A stretch of 64,000 nt of DNA from Levilactobacillus enshiensis (GCF_007115095.1 NZ_SULH01000008.1:62001-126000), one strand, 5' to 3'; positions 25,350-36,200 are shown, numbered from the stretch's first letter. Notes: generated by a model not told the origin, from the letters alone. Made by a program: numbers and translations.

Positions 25350-27167
25350 TCAAAGTTGTGATGGGGTGCGCGGACTTTTGATCTCCGCCGTCTCCGCTGC
25401 TAACGTAATGTGAATGGTCTGGGCAACCTCTTTGCTAATGCCTAGGCCGCGTAAATCATCAATACTTGCCGCACTGATCTTTTTAGTGGACCCAAACTTA
25501 CGCAACAACTTATTCCGCGTCTTTGGCCCAACACCAGGAATCAAATCTAGGCGTGAACTTAACGAATGCTTCGAGTGCACTTGACGATGGAAGGTAATCG
25601 CAAATCGGTGAACCTCATCTTGAATTCGCTGGACCAGGTAGAAACCTTGGCTTTTGGGATCCAGCTGAATATGATGGTCGTCCGGACCAAACAGTAAGTC
25701 AGCTGTCTTATGATGATCGTTTTTGACCATCCCTGCGACCGGAATGTGTAGGTCTAACTCGTCTTCGAGCACTTCCTTAACCGCGTTCATCTGAATGTCG
25801 CCACCATCCATCAAGATCAGATCCGGCATCTGACCGTGTTCCTTCAGCAAACGTGTATACCGGCGCCGAATAACTTCCAATGTGCTAGCCGTTTCATCGG
25901 CATGGTCGACCGTTCGCAATTTATACTTTCGGTACAACTTCTTATTGGGTTGACCATCTACGAAGACCACCATTGCCGAAACCAAATCAGCCCCTTGAAT
26001 GTGTGAGTGGTCAAACGCTTCAATTTTATGCCCTGGTGCAATGCCCAAGGCATCGGTGATTTCTTTCATGGCCCCCGTGGTCTTGCTTTCATCTAGCTCC
26101 AGCAAACGGAATTTCTCTTCCAAAACCAGGCGCGAATTTTTCCCGGCCATTTCAAGCAAGTCCCGCTTGGTGCCCCGTTGTGGCGTTCGCACGGGGACGT
26201 GCAGAATCTCTTCAATGACCTCCCCATCAATGCTACTAGGCACTAAAATCTCCCGTGGCAAGACCGTGTTCTTACGTTGATAAAATTGCACGATAAAACT
26301 AGCCAATTCCTCTTCGGCAGTGTTCACGATTGGGAACAAGCGCTTCTCTCGTTTCATCAACCGCGCTTGACGAATGAAGAAAACTTGGATCGACAACCAG
26401 CCCTTGTCCAAATAAAAGTTGAAGATATCCCGTGGCGTGCTGTCGTTGGAAATAATCTTCTGCTTTTCGACCGTAGCCTCAATATAGCGGATCTGGTCTC
26501 GCAAGTCCGCGGCCCGTTCGTAGGCCATATCGGCCGCGGCCTTGTTCATTCGGGTCGTCAATTCTTTCTCAGCCCGGCCCACATTACCATTTAGGAAGGA
26601 CTTGATCTTACGAATCTGCTTGGCGTACGCCTCTTCTGGAACTTCCTTAAAACAGGCGCCCAAGCACTGCCCCATGTGATAGTACAGACACGGTCGGCCT
26701 TGATAACCGGTGCATCGCCGCAAGGGATAGACCTTTTGGAGAAAATGAATCGTCTCTTCGGCCGCATATACGTTGGGATAAGGCCCAAAGTAGTACGCCC
26801 CATCCTTCTTGATATTGCTGACCAAAATGAGTTGTGGATCGCGTTCGTTGGTAATTTTAATGTAGGGATACCCAGTTCCTCGTTTAAGCTTGATGTTAAA
26901 GTACGGTTGGTGCTTTTGAATCAGCGTAATTTCAAGTAAAAAGGCTTCCTTATCAGTCGAGGTGATAATCGTTTCAAAGTCCACGATTTCACTGACCAAC
27001 TGCGCCGTCTTTCCGGTATGACTGCTCTTGAAATATGAGCGGACCCGGTTTTTTAAATTCTTAGCCTTCCCCACGTAAATAATCTGACTGTTGATGTTTT
27101 TCATGAGGTAGCAGCCGGGAAGTCCCGGCAATAATGCCAGCTTGTGTTCTAAATACTCTGATGCCAA
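25350..27167 (-). CDS. uvrC: UvrABC system protein C
   Basis: UvrC makes both cuts around damaged bases in nucleotide excision repair. The 605-aa product shows the GIY-YIG nuclease at the start (PGCYLMKNINSQIIYVGKAK), a UVR motif (DMAYERAADLRDQIRYIE), the RNase H-like endonuclease part (KIEAFDHSHIQGADLVSAMV) and a tandem helix-hairpin-helix (LDLIPGVGPKTRNKLL). The start is TTG with GGAGGGA six bases before it; no ATG fits. Complete gene. Confidence 0.95.
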   Translation of the reverse strand: MASEYLEHKLALLPGLPGCYLMKNINSQIIYVGKAKNLKNRVRSYFKSSHTGKTAQLVSEIVDFETIITSTDKEAFLLEITLIQKHQPYFNIKLKRGTGYPYIKITNERDPQLILVSNIKKDGAYYFGPYPNVYAAEETIHFLQKVYPLRRCTGYQGRPCLYYHMGQCLGACFKEVPEEAYAKQIRKIKSFLNGNVGRAEKELTTRMNKAAADMAYERAADLRDQIRYIEATVEKQKIISNDSTPRDIFNFYLDKGWLSIQVFFIRQARLMKREKRLFPIVNTAEEELASFIVQFYQRKNTVLPREILVPSSIDGEVIEEILHVPVRTPQRGTKRDLLEMAGKNSRLVLEEKFRLLELDESKTTGAMKEITDALGIAPGHKIEAFDHSHIQGADLVSAMVVFVDGQPNKKLYRKYKLRTVDHADETASTLEVIRRRYTRLLKEHGQMPDLILMDGGDIQMNAVKEVLEDELDLHIPVAGMVKNDHHKTADLLFGPDDHHIQLDPKSQGFYLVQRIQDEVHRFAITFHRQVHSKHSLSSRLDLIPGVGPKTRNKLLRKFGSTKKISAASIDDLRGLGISKEVAQTIHITLAAETAEIKSPRTPSQL

Positions 27168-27311
27168 GGCGCATCCCTCCCGTTTCGTCCATTAAATAGC
27201 TTATAAAGTATAAGCCGAATGCGTGTTTGGTGCAAGCAATTCACTCCCTAACCTACCTACCCAAGCAACACTGCAAATTTAACCGGCCACCTTTCAAAAT
27301 TAAACTGAAAA

Positions 27312-27340
27312 ATGACAAACGACCGTAATTCTGCTATGAT
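27312..27340 (+). promoter_or_regulatory. Promoter of the 62-aa gene
   Basis: ATGACA (27312-27317), 17 bases, then TATGAT (27335-27340) preceded by TGC, an extended -10. One mismatch to consensus in each box. Confidence 0.6.
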
Positions 27341-27369
27341 AACTGCAAACAAGCAAGGAGGTGGCTGAA

Positions 27370-27558
27370 TTGGCACTTAAAGTTAAACGACAAGATGATC
27401 TGGACTCCATGTTCGGCAAATTTGCGCAAATGGATCCTACCGACGTCAAACGCGACAAGTTTCTCAAGCGTCAAGACGCCCACAAGGACGACAAGCGGCC
27501 CAAAGGTCTGACTAAGGAAGACCAGACCAAACTCAACAAAGACCACGCGACAGATTAA
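27370..27558 (+). CDS. Small charged protein, 62 aa
   Basis: The product begins MALKVKRQDDLDSMFGKFAQ and continues as a lysine and aspartate rich, probably disordered or helical tail (KRDKFLKRQD, KEDQTKLNKD). The TTG at 27370 is chosen because AAGGAGG ends eight bases before it; a GTG at 27361 overlaps that site. It has its own promoter and terminator. I do not know its function; it is small and highly charged, so a nucleic-acid or ribosome association is possible but unproven. Confidence 0.6.
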   Translation: MALKVKRQDDLDSMFGKFAQMDPTDVKRDKFLKRQDAHKDDKRPKGLTKEDQTKLNKDHATD

Positions 27559-27560
27559 AT

Positions 27561-27600
27561 AAAGGGGACTCACGACAACATTGCCGTGGGTCCCTTTTTA
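27561..27600. terminator. Terminator after the 62-aa gene
   Basis: AGGGGACTCACG and CGTGGGTCCCTT pair (27563-27596) and are followed by Ts. It may also end the converging MazG-like gene, whose stop is two bases away. Confidence 0.75.
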
Positions 27601-27601
27601 A

Positions 27602-27901
27602 TTAGCGCGTTGGTTGAAAACCGTGTGGGTAACGTTCATTCAGTCGCTTAATGTTATCTTGAGCCACTTCATCAAAATCGATGTCTGCCCACTGGGCGAT
27701 CTGACTCAGATACCACAACACATCGCCCATTTCCTTGACGAGCGCGTCGTGATCAAGATCCTTCCCATGAAAGGTATAGCGTTTGACCAACTCAACGACT
27801 TGGCCGGATTCACCCGCTAAACCTAATGCACAATTCGTTAGCACCTGCTCATTACCATACAGTGTCCGGTTAGCAGCTTTTTGATAATCATTAAATTCCA
27901 A
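27602..27901 (-). CDS. MazG-like nucleotide pyrophosphohydrolase
   Basis: The 99-aa product fits the short all-alpha NTP pyrophosphohydrolases that hydrolyse unwanted (d)NTPs to monophosphates. The metal-binding pattern is visible as ALGLAGESGQVVELVKRY (E-x-x-x-x-E) and VKEMGDVLWYLSQIAQW (E-x-x-D). The TTG start at 27901 has GGAGGAA six bases upstream and lies just past the ysxC stop, so it is the second gene of that operon. The preferred substrate cannot be told. Confidence 0.85.
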   Translation of the reverse strand: MEFNDYQKAANRTLYGNEQVLTNCALGLAGESGQVVELVKRYTFHGKDLDHDALVKEMGDVLWYLSQIAQWADIDFDEVAQDNIKRLNERYPHGFQPTR

Positions 27902-27903
27902 AT

Positions 27904-28497
27904 TTATTCCTCCCCAAAGGCTTGTTCTTCGATCCAATTCCAGACGGCATCCTTACCAATCTTTTTGGGTGCGGAGAACATGATGATGTTGTTAGTGTTC
28001 TGTAGGCCCATAGATTTCTTAATCTGGCTCACAGCTTGATTCCATTTACCACGCGCGATTTTATCGCTCTTAGTGGCAACAATCAAGGTTGGCAAGTCGT
28101 AGTAGGCTAACCATTGATACATCTGAACGTCATCTGCAGTCGGTGCGTGACGAGCATCAACTAACGAGATTACCCCGCGCAATTGGTCGCGCTGCGTCAG
28201 GTACGTTTCAATCATTTGCCCCCATTTTTCCCGTTCCGACTTGGAAACCTTCGCGTAACCGTAGCCGGGAACATCGACAAAGTAGAGTTGATCCTCCACG
28301 TTATAAAAGTTGAGGGTCTGCGTCTTCCCCGGTTGACTTGAGGTCCGCGCATACGAACGCCGGTTGATGAGGACGTTGGTCAATGACGATTTTCCCACAT
28401 TCGACCGCCCAACAAAGGCGATTTCTGGGTACCCCGTTGTTGGATATTGCGCGGGATCAACCGCACTCATGACTAATTCCACGTGATTTACTTCCAT
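27904..28497 (-). CDS. ysxC: Ribosome biogenesis GTPase YsxC/EngB
   Basis: This essential GTPase helps late 50S assembly. From the ATG at 28497 the product is 197 aa, the family norm. Motifs: G1 [11 protein letters not shown]2 region [15 protein letters not shown]3 [11 protein letters not shown]4 TKSDK, G5 FSAPKKIG. A start at 28509 (MAQLMEVN) is also possible since GGAGAGG lies beside it. clpX and tig lie upstream on the same strand, an order widely kept in Firmicutes. Confidence 0.95.
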   Translation of the reverse strand: MEVNHVELVMSAVDPAQYPTTGYPEIAFVGRSNVGKSSLTNVLINRRSYARTSSQPGKTQTLNFYNVEDQLYFVDVPGYGYAKVSKSEREKWGQMIETYLTQRDQLRGVISLVDARHAPTADDVQMYQWLAYYDLPTLIVATKSDKIARGKWNQAVSQIKKSMGLQNTNNIIMFSAPKKIGKDAVWNWIEEQAFGEE

Positions 28498-28673
28498 TAG
28501 TTGTGCCATCCTCTCCAAAATATCTTTCACCATTCTAACACAGAATTTCCGGTCACAGCAGGCCGTTCTTCGTCCCAGCTGCTTCGGAAAACGGTTCAAA
28601 AGCAGTGTATCCGGTATTTGGCTTGCTTTTAAATTAATTCTAAAAGGGAAAACTCATTTGGTCATTATTATTT

Positions 28674-28705
28674 AAAAAAAAGACCAGCCGCAGCTGATCT
28701 TTTTC
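28674..28705 (-). terminator. clpX terminator
   Basis: On the minus strand AGATCAGC and GCTGGTCT pair around a four-base loop and are followed by a run of Ts. Confidence 0.85.
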
Positions 28706-28715
28706 GACACAAAAA

Positions 28716-29978
28716 TTATGACGCCTTTTGATCCTTTAAAACCAATTCTGGTTCCGCATGATCTGTGACCGTTTGCGCGGTAATAATAACCTTTTCCACG
28801 TCGTTACGGCTTGGCAGATCAAACATGATGTCACGCATAACGTCTTCGATGATCGACCGTAATCCACGAGCACCCGTGTTCCGTGAGATTGCCAACTTGG
28901 CCATTTCACGCAATGCAGCGGGCTGGAATTGGAGTTCCACCCCATCCAAGGATAACAGCTTTTCGTACTGCTTGACCAATGCGTTCTTGGGTTCCGTTAA
29001 GATTCGAACTAAATCGTTTTCGTCTAACTTCTCCAAGGCTGTTAAAATTGGTAACCGCCCGATAAATTCGGGAATCAACCCAAATTGTAGGAGGTCTTCT
29101 GGAATGATGTGCTGCATCATGCTGTCGCCTGAAGCCAGCACATTCTGTTCCTTGGTGTCGGCACCAAACCCGATTGTCTGGTCACCCAAGCGACGCTTAA
29201 CGATGCCATCAATCCCATCAAACGCCCCACCCACGATAAAGAGGATGTTGGTCGTATCAATTTGGATGAATTCTTGTTGGGGATGCTTCCGACCGCCCTG
29301 AGGTGGCACGTTAGCAATCGTACCTTCCAAGATCTTCAGCAGTGCTTGTTGCACCCCTTCACCAGAAACATCTCGCGTAATCGAGACATTTTCGGACTTT
29401 TTAGCGATCTTATCGATTTCGTCAATGTAGATAATACCCTTTTCAGCCCGGTCAACGTCGTAATCGGCATTTTGCAGGAGCTTCAAAAGAATGTTTTCAA
29501 CGTCTTCACCGACATAGCCGGCTTCAGTTAATGTCGTCGCATCCGCAATGGCAAATGGGACATTGAGAATCTTTGCCAGGCTTTGCGCCAGGTAAGTCTT
29601 CCCAGAACCAGTTGGTCCAATAACGGCGATGTTACTCTTCTGTAATTCAGGACCATCATCGTCAGCCTGCGCCATTTCGTTGACCCGCTTATAGTGATTA
29701 TAAACCGCAACGGAAAGGGTCCGCTTGGCTTCGGTTTGGCCAATTACGTATTGATTAAGTGTCTTGACGATATCTGCCGGCTTCGGTACCTCTAAAGTTT
29801 CTTGCGCGGTATCTTGGCTGAACTCTTCATCGATAATTTCCTTACACAGGTCAATACATTCATTACAGATGTAAACACCCGGTCCGGCAACGATCTTTTG
29901 CACTTGATCCTGCGATTTCCCACAGAATGAACAAGTTACTGGGCCATTCGTTTCGGTGTTTTCAAACAATAAACTCAC
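28716..29978 (-). CDS. clpX: ATP-dependent Clp protease ATP-binding subunit ClpX
   Basis: ClpX unfolds substrates and feeds them to ClpP. The 420-aa product has the N-terminal zinc-binding domain ([10 protein letters not shown], then [10 protein letters not shown]), the AAA+ Walker [13 protein letters not shown], Walker [15 protein letters not shown], and the IGF-like loop region TIGFGAD that docks on ClpP. C-terminal sensor 2 GARGLRS is present. Complete. Situated between tig and ysxC. Confidence 0.97.
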   Translation of the reverse strand: MSLLFENTETNGPVTCSFCGKSQDQVQKIVAGPGVYICNECIDLCKEIIDEEFSQDTAQETLEVPKPADIVKTLNQYVIGQTEAKRTLSVAVYNHYKRVNEMAQADDDGPELQKSNIAVIGPTGSGKTYLAQSLAKILNVPFAIADATTLTEAGYVGEDVENILLKLLQNADYDVDRAEKGIIYIDEIDKIAKKSENVSITRDVSGEGVQQALLKILEGTIANVPPQGGRKHPQQEFIQIDTTNILFIVGGAFDGIDGIVKRRLGDQTIGFGADTKEQNVLASGDSMMQHIIPEDLLQFGLIPEFIGRLPILTALEKLDENDLVRILTEPKNALVKQYEKLLSLDGVELQFQPAALREMAKLAISRNTGARGLRSIIEDVMRDIMFDLPSRNDVEKVIITAQTVTDHAEPELVLKDQKAS

Positions 29979-30138
29979 CCTTTCTCTCCAGGCTTAAGCC
30001 TAATTAATGACACATTACTTTGGTCAGTAAACCCATCGAACTAACTAGATTACCTATCAATCGTGTACTATACCACAGTTGACGCCGCGAGAAAATTATT
30101 TCGCCTCGGCCCGGATAATCTGGACTTATTTATACGAA

Positions 30139-30173
30139 AACCGGGACAACAGCCGTCTGTCATCCCGGTCAAG
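30139..30173 (-). terminator. tig terminator
   Basis: ACCGGGA (30140-30146) and TCCCGGT (30163-30169), with inner ACAG/CTGT pairs, precede TTTTCG on the minus strand. Confidence 0.8.
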
Positions 30174-30190
30174 TTGTCGTAAGTTAACGA

Positions 30191-31501
30191 TTACTCGTTG
30201 TCTTCGGCATCCTTCTTCTTGTCTTGCTTAGCGGAATCAGCAATCAAGTCAACAGCGCTCTTGATAGCGATATCGTGCTTCAACATGTCATCAGAAAGGG
30301 CACTCCGTACGGCACTTTCTTCCATACCGTACTGGCTAGCCAAGTCCTTGACTTCGGCACTAACTTCGTCTTCCGTTGGTTCGATCTTTTCGGCTTCAAC
30401 AACGGCTTCCAGAACCAGGTTAGTCTTAACCCGCTTTTCGGCACCGTCAGTGAATTGCTTACGCAAGTCGTCTTGAGTCGTTCCAGTCAATTGGAAGTAC
30501 ATCTTAGGTTCGATACCTTGTTGTTGCATGTTAGCCAAATATTGATCCATTTGACGGTCGATATCTTCCTTGATCATGGCTTCTGGTACTTCAGCAATTT
30601 CAGCGTTGTCAACAGCTTCACTGATGGCTTCGTCTTCGATTGCGTCATGTGCAGCAGTCGTCTTTTGTTCCTTCAAGCTATCCTTCGTCTTGGCTTGTAA
30701 TTCTTCTAAGCTGTCAACTTCTTCGTCAACGTCCTTAGCGAATTCATCGTCCAATTCAGGTAATTGCTTTTCTTTGACTTCGTGGATGGTAACCTTAAAG
30801 GTTGCTTCCTTGTCACGTAAGTCTTCAGCTTGGTAATCCTTAGGGAAGGTTACCTTAACGTCAACATTCTCGCCAGCTTTGTGACCAACTAATTGGTCTT
30901 CAAAGCCAGGAATGAAGGAGTTAGAACCTAATTCCAAGGAGTAGTTGTCAGCCTTACCACCGTCGAATTGTTTGCCATCAACGTAGCCATCAAAGTCGAT
31001 CACAACAGTATCGCCCTTAGCAGCAGCTTCGTCTTCCTTCAGAACTAATTCAGCTTGTTGTTGACGTTGCTTTTCTAATTCAGCATCAATGTCCTTTTGG
31101 TAAACCCGAGTGTTTTGCTTAGTCACGCTCAAGCCCTTGTAATCGCCTAACTTAACTTCTGGCTTAACCGTTACAACGGCCTTCAGAACCCAAGCCTTAC
31201 CCTTGTCCATGGATTCAACATCCACTTGGGGTTGGTCAACGGGTTCGATGCCAGCTTCTTTAATAGCAGCATCGTAAGCTTCTGGTAAAACAATGTTTAA
31301 AGCATCTTGGTAGAGTGCTTCTTCACCGTACATTTGGTTGAAAATTTGACGCGGTACACGGCCCTTACGGAATCCTGGAACAGCCAGGTTCTTCTTGGTC
31401 TGTTGGAAAGCTTTGTCCAAGCCTTCTTTGATCTTATCAGGAGCAATTTCAAAGGTCAGTTCGCCTTGATTAGTGCCCTTTTTTTCCCACTTTGCAGCCA
31501 T
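30191..31501 (-). CDS. tig: Trigger factor
   Basis: Trigger factor is the ribosome-bound chaperone and peptidyl-prolyl isomerase that meets nascent chains. The 436-aa product contains the ribosome-binding signature [17 protein letters not shown], the FKBP-like domain ([36 protein letters not shown]) and the long helical C-terminal arms. It ends in a charged tail ([10 protein letters not shown]). It has its own promoter at 31563-31591 and its own terminator. Confidence 0.97.
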   Translation of the reverse strand: MAAKWEKKGTNQGELTFEIAPDKIKEGLDKAFQQTKKNLAVPGFRKGRVPRQIFNQMYGEEALYQDALNIVLPEAYDAAIKEAGIEPVDQPQVDVESMDKGKAWVLKAVVTVKPEVKLGDYKGLSVTKQNTRVYQKDIDAELEKQRQQQAELVLKEDEAAAKGDTVVIDFDGYVDGKQFDGGKADNYSLELGSNSFIPGFEDQLVGHKAGENVDVKVTFPKDYQAEDLRDKEATFKVTIHEVKEKQLPELDDEFAKDVDEEVDSLEELQAKTKDSLKEQKTTAAHDAIEDEAISEAVDNAEIAEVPEAMIKEDIDRQMDQYLANMQQQGIEPKMYFQLTGTTQDDLRKQFTDGAEKRVKTNLVLEAVVEAEKIEPTEDEVSAEVKDLASQYGMEESAVRSALSDDMLKHDIAIKSAVDLIADSAKQDKKKDAEDNE

Positions 31502-31562
31502 TATTTTCCCTCCGAAATGAAAGATATTACTATTTACAATTCTATCAATTGCATACTGTATT

Positions 31563-31591
31563 AGTGTACCTTATGCTATCCAAATTGTAAA
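31563..31591 (-). promoter_or_regulatory. tig promoter
   Basis: Minus strand TTTACA (31586-31591), 17 bases, TACACT (31563-31568). It is about 60 bases before the tig start codon. Confidence 0.5.
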
Positions 31592-31718
31592 ATGGTTTTT
31601 GCCGAAAGTCCGTGAATGACGGGGGATTGTTTCCAATTTCCAGTTAAAATCGGCTGAAAATGAAAGCGGCCCCGATTTCAGGAATTTTAGCCAGTCCACC
31701 ACGACTGAATCATGGTAA

Positions 31719-31756
31719 ACAAAAAGGCCCGAAAAGATAAGCTTTTCGGGCCTCGC
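31719..31756 (-). terminator. tuf terminator
   Basis: GGCCCGAAAAG and CTTTTCGGGCC (31726-31752) form an 11-bp perfect stem; the minus strand then has TTTTTG. Confidence 0.9.
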
Positions 31757-31780
31757 GGTACAATTAATTAATTAGATTAA

Positions 31781-32971
31781 TTAGTCGTCAATTTCCGTAA
31801 CGGTACCGGCACCAACAGTGTGGCCACCTTCACGGACAGTGAACTTCGTACCCTTTTCAATGGCAGCTGGTTGGATCAGTTCAACAGTGAACGTCACGTT
31901 GTCACCAGGCATAACCATTTCAACGCCATCAGGCAATTCAATAACACCAGTGATATCAGTGGTGTGGAAGTAGAATTGTGGACGGTAGTTTGAGAAGAAT
32001 GGCGTATGACGGCCACCTTCTTCTTTACTCAAGATGTAGACTTCACCCTTGAACTTTTCGTGCGTTTGGATCGAGCCTGGTTGTGCCAGAACTTGTCCAC
32101 GAACAACTTGTTCACGGTTAATCCCACGGAGTAAAGCACCAACGTTATCCCCGGCTTCACCAAGGTCCAACGTCTTACGGAACATTTCAAGACCAGTAAC
32201 AGTCGTCTTCAAAACGTCGTCATGTAAACCAACGATTTCAACTTCGTCACCGACTTTAACAGTCCCACGGTCGATACGACCAGAAGCAACAGTCCCACGA
32301 CCAGTGATCGTGAAGACGTCTTCAACTGGCATCAAGAAAGGCTTGTCGTTTTCACGAACTGGCGTTGGGATGTAATCATCAACAACGTCCATCAAGTGAA
32401 GGATAACCTTTTCTTGTTCTTCGTCGCCTTCAAGAGCCTTCAAAGCTGAACCGCGAATAACTGGAATATCATCACCAGGGTAATCGTATTCAGACAACAG
32501 CTCACGAACTTCCATTTCAACTAAGTCAACCAATTCGTCATCGTCAACAAGGTCAGTCTTGTTTAAGAAGACAACGATGTATTCAACACCAACTTGGCGA
32601 GCAAGCAAAATGTGTTCACGCGTTTGTGGCATAGGGCCATCAGTAGCGGCAACAACCAAGATAGCACCGTCCATTTGGGCAGCACCAGTAATCATGTTCT
32701 TGATGTAGTCAGCATGTCCTGGGGCATCGATATGCGCATAGTGACGCTTTTCAGTTTCGTATTCAACGTGGGCAGTGTTGATCGTGATACCACGTTCACG
32801 TTCTTCTGGAGCAGCATCAATGTCAGCGTAATCTTCGGCTTTTGCTAAACCTTTGCTAGCAAGTACCTTAGTGATTGCAGCAGTCAACGTCGTTTTCCCA
32901 TGGTCAATATGGCCAATAGTACCAATATTTACATGGGGTTTAGTTCTTTCATAATGTTCTTTTTCAGCCAT
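31781..32971 (-). CDS. tuf: Elongation factor Tu
   Basis: EF-Tu brings aminoacyl-tRNA to the ribosomal A site. The 396-aa product has all GTPase motifs ([21 protein letters not shown]), the switch region [14 protein letters not shown] and the tRNA-binding domains 2 and 3 through TEIDD. It is a single-gene unit here, between a promoter in 33045 and a strong terminator, not next to fusA. Confidence 0.98.
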   Translation of the reverse strand: MAEKEHYERTKPHVNIGTIGHIDHGKTTLTAAITKVLASKGLAKAEDYADIDAAPEERERGITINTAHVEYETEKRHYAHIDAPGHADYIKNMITGAAQMDGAILVVAATDGPMPQTREHILLARQVGVEYIVVFLNKTDLVDDDELVDLVEMEVRELLSEYDYPGDDIPVIRGSALKALEGDEEQEKVILHLMDVVDDYIPTPVRENDKPFLMPVEDVFTITGRGTVASGRIDRGTVKVGDEVEIVGLHDDVLKTTVTGLEMFRKTLDLGEAGDNVGALLRGINREQVVRGQVLAQPGSIQTHEKFKGEVYILSKEEGGRHTPFFSNYRPQFYFHTTDITGVIELPDGVEMVMPGDNVTFTVELIQPAAIEKGTKFTVREGGHTVGAGTVTEIDD

Positions 32972-33044
32972 TAATGAAACCCTCCTGTATTTTATCGCAA
33001 GCGTAATTAACCTTCTAACGAAAATTAATCACCCTTTGCGTAAA

Positions 33045-33050
33045 ATTATA
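33045..33050 (-). promoter_or_regulatory. -10 box of tuf
   Basis: Minus strand TATAAT follows AGAAGTAG; a weak TTTCCC could serve as -35 at 17 bases. About 75 bases lie between it and the start codon. Confidence 0.5.
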
Positions 33051-33151
33051 CTACTTCTTTTCGGAAAGGGAAAGCTGGAACCCTCCCAAAAAAGAATCCT
33101 TGACCAGTATATATGCTGCAGAATTATTTGTAAACTAAAAAATCGCTGAAT

Positions 33152-34108
33152 TTACGGTTTTTCGTGTTTTTCGTCCCCAATTGCCCCAAAAAGTTCCGCC
33201 GAATAGTGATTTAATCGTTTCTGCCAGTCAGAAATTCGATTTAAATCATCCGCCGACACCTCATCAGGCAAGGGCAACCCTGCTAAAGTTCGCACCCATA
33301 AGACCGGTTTGGTGATAACACGATCAATAAACGGATAAAGCATCATTAATTGAAGTGTCACCACCTGTTGAACGTTGGCAGCCAACACCGGGTCGCTTTG
33401 TCCTAACTGATCCTGTAGGAAATGTTGAATCTCAGCAGCAGCCTGACTCGCATTTACTGGTCGCAGATCCTTCGTCTGTATAGTGTAAACCTGTTCATCC
33501 AACCAATGCAACTGAACCGGTTGGGTTGTTCGTAATCGTAATAATTCTTCAAGCAAGGTCGCCCGCATTAGTGGATGTAAAAACGGATCAACCAGCAGAT
33601 ACTGTACGCCCTGCATGAACTGCAATAGCGGCAATTGACGCGCCCGTTCCAACCGTTGTCGTTGTTCGGCAAATGAGACGTCCCCTAAGTGATAAAATTG
33701 TTTCGCAATCACGCGTTGTGTGCGGCCTAACGTTGCCTGACTAGCCACCTCAGCTGCTTCAATTTGGGCCAAGCCACCGGCACGCCAGTCCTGTGCTGCC
33801 GGGAGTTCACAAAATTCCCTAGCAAAAATAAACTGTTGATTTTGCAAAGCCACATCTAAGCGGAGCTGAAAAGTCTTAGCCGATTGCAAATAAATGCCGT
33901 CCTGTTCAGCGGCCACCTGTTCAGCAGCAGCATACTGTTGGTCATGATACAAGCTGGCAACTAAATAGCGATTCACCGTAGCTGTCTGTTGATCTTCATA
34001 CAGGCGTTCAAAGCCTGCAGCGGCTGACGACCAATTTTTGGCGGCAAAGTCCGTCTGTGCGGCTGCAAACGCTTTTTCACGGGCAGCTGGACTCGTAAAT
34101 TCTGACAT
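33152..34108 (-). CDS. TPR-like repeat protein
   Basis: The 318-aa product from the ATG at 34108 (GAGGAG upstream) is all-helical with repeated Ala-rich units near the N-terminus (AAQTDFAAKNWSSAAAGFER, VASLYHDQQYAAAEQVAAEQ) that fit tetratricopeptide repeats. The second half (HPLMRATLLEELLRLR, LQLMMLYPFIDRV) resembles a conserved domain of Lactobacillales proteins placed near RNase J. It likely serves as a scaffold for protein contacts. Function unknown. Confidence 0.75.
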   Translation of the reverse strand: MSEFTSPAAREKAFAAAQTDFAAKNWSSAAAGFERLYEDQQTATVNRYLVASLYHDQQYAAAEQVAAEQDGIYLQSAKTFQLRLDVALQNQQFIFAREFCELPAAQDWRAGGLAQIEAAEVASQATLGRTQRVIAKQFYHLGDVSFAEQRQRLERARQLPLLQFMQGVQYLLVDPFLHPLMRATLLEELLRLRTTQPVQLHWLDEQVYTIQTKDLRPVNASQAAAEIQHFLQDQLGQSDPVLAANVQQVVTLQLMMLYPFIDRVITKPVLWVRTLAGLPLPDEVSADDLNRISDWQKRLNHYSAELFGAIGDEKHEKP

Positions 34109-34177
34109 GACCGTCTCCTCTTTTCTTTGACTCAAAACGGACCGAGGCCTAGATGGCTTTCGGTCCGTCAGATTTAA

Positions 34178-36031
34178 TTATGCTTTATCCGTTGTCGTTG
34201 GTTTTGGTGTCCGACGACGTTTCCGATTACGACGTGGCTTATGTGCGGCCTTATCTGTCGTATCTTTCTTATCTTTCTTAGGCGTTGACTTGTCTTTAGA
34301 CTTTGATGTCTTCACGGGTGTCTCTTGATTAGTGACCGGCTTTTCCTTGCCACTCGTTCGCCGATGATGCTGGTTAACTTCCATGATAACTGGCAAGATT
34401 ACTGGCCGTCTGTGCGTTTGCTCAAACAGATAGTGACTCAAGTGTTCCCGCACATCCTGCTTTAAGTGGCCCCAATCAAATTCCTTATTGTCTAAGTTAT
34501 TTTGAACGGCCTTGCGAATGATCTGGGCGCTTTCCTGCATCAAATCCTTATTGGCCTTAACGTAGACGAAGCCACGGGACGTGATCTTAGGATCAGCGAC
34601 AATCTGTTTCTTTTTCCGATCAATCGTGACAACGGCGATAAAGATTCCGTCGTCGGCCAAGACCTTCCGATCACGCAACACAATGTTACCGATATCACCG
34701 ACACCGATACCATCGATCATGGTATCACTCACATCGATACCTTCGCCAAGGCCCATTTCACCATTAGCATAGGTCAAGACATCGCCCTTAGCCAAAATGA
34801 AGATGTGGTCGGCTGGCATGCCTAACTCCATGGCCGCATTAGCGTGCGCATTTAACAACCGGTATTCCCCTTGAATAGGCACCAAATACTTTGGCTTCAA
34901 GAGGTTCAACATTAACTGAAGGTCGCGTTTGTAGGCATGACCTGATGAATTCAGTTCATCAGAAATGGCCTTAACTTCCCCACCAGCTCGGTAGATCATG
35001 TCCCGCGTTTGGGCAACCGTCGTGTCCATGGCATGTGAAGGCGTCGTGGTGATGTAGACCAAATCTCCCTCTTGGATATTCAGGTCCTTTTCTTGCTTGT
35101 TAGCCATCCGTTGAATTGCCTTGATTGGTTCACCCATCTTACCCGTCTGCAAAATCACGATTTCAGACGGTGATAACTGATCCAATTGTTCTGTAGTCAC
35201 CAACAGATCGTCGTCAAAGGACAACTTTCCCAGCTTCATTGCCGTATTCACAATAGCTTCGAGATCCTGTCCGGTCAAGCAAACCTTGCGTCCAGTCTTG
35301 GCGGCTGCGTCAAAGACCTGTTGAATCCGCAAGATATTGGATGCCACACAGGCGACAACGACCCGACCGTCCCGGTAATGGAACGTTTCTTCGATAGACT
35401 CCGCAATCGTCTGTTCTGAGGCATTCATCGCTGGATTTTCGGCATTAGCAGAATCACTTAATACCGCCAAGACCCCAGCCTGACCGATGGCACCCAAACG
35501 GGCATAGTCGGTTTGGTACCCTGGCTTAGCTGTCTGATCGAATTTAAAGTCCCCAGTATAAATGATCTGGCCTTCGTCGGTCTTTAAGTCGATCCCCAAT
35601 GATTCTGGAATCGAATGGGTCGTAGAGAAGAAGGAAACGACCACGTCACCAAAGTCAATTTCCGTCTTTTCATCGATGACGTGGAAGTCATCGTAGTCCT
35701 TCACCTTAGGCTCAGCTGCAACGTCGATTTTCGCCAAAGCAATCGTCATTTCTGAACCGAATACGGGCACGTTGAACTCACTTAAAAAGTAAGGGAGTGC
35801 CCCAATTGCATCAGCATGGCCATGAGTTAGAAAGACCGCAACAATTCGGTCCTTGTTTTCACGTAAATAGGCCCAGTCTGGGATAACAACGTCAATTCCC
35901 AACAACTCATTTTCCGGGTACTTCAACCCACAATCTAAAATATAAATTCCACCGTTAACATCAACGGCATACATGTTCTTACCGTTTTCGCGAACACCGC
36001 CAAACGGGATAATCTTGATCTTTGCACTCAT
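34178..36031 (-). CDS. rnjB: Ribonuclease J (J2-like)
   Basis: This metallo-beta-lactamase RNase matures and degrades RNA. In the 617-aa product the HxHxDH metal motif reads THGHADAIGAL, with the last His replaced by Ala; this replacement is usual in RNase J2, the less active partner of J1. The beta-CASP part and the C-terminal domain follow. The last 45 residues are an unusually basic tail (KTSKSKDKSTPKKDKKD, RRNRKRRRTPKPT). rpsO lies upstream, as in related genomes. The J2 naming is my inference. Confidence 0.88.
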   Translation of the reverse strand: MSAKIKIIPFGGVRENGKNMYAVDVNGGIYILDCGLKYPENELLGIDVVIPDWAYLRENKDRIVAVFLTHGHADAIGALPYFLSEFNVPVFGSEMTIALAKIDVAAEPKVKDYDDFHVIDEKTEIDFGDVVVSFFSTTHSIPESLGIDLKTDEGQIIYTGDFKFDQTAKPGYQTDYARLGAIGQAGVLAVLSDSANAENPAMNASEQTIAESIEETFHYRDGRVVVACVASNILRIQQVFDAAAKTGRKVCLTGQDLEAIVNTAMKLGKLSFDDDLLVTTEQLDQLSPSEIVILQTGKMGEPIKAIQRMANKQEKDLNIQEGDLVYITTTPSHAMDTTVAQTRDMIYRAGGEVKAISDELNSSGHAYKRDLQLMLNLLKPKYLVPIQGEYRLLNAHANAAMELGMPADHIFILAKGDVLTYANGEMGLGEGIDVSDTMIDGIGVGDIGNIVLRDRKVLADDGIFIAVVTIDRKKKQIVADPKITSRGFVYVKANKDLMQESAQIIRKAVQNNLDNKEFDWGHLKQDVREHLSHYLFEQTHRRPVILPVIMEVNQHHRRTSGKEKPVTNQETPVKTSKSKDKSTPKKDKKDTTDKAAHKPRRNRKRRRTPKPTTTDKA

Positions 36032-36200
36032 AAGTTCACCTCAAGTATCTTTGATAGTTTCAATTCAATCTCTGACCAGTAACTGATCAGCGTTTTCTTG
36101 TAGGCCAAATAGCCTAAATTCGTCCATGATTAAACTTCTTACATTCTACCATACTTTGCCATTTTAAAGAACCAAGACGGCAAGCTTGCTTGAAGGCAAA

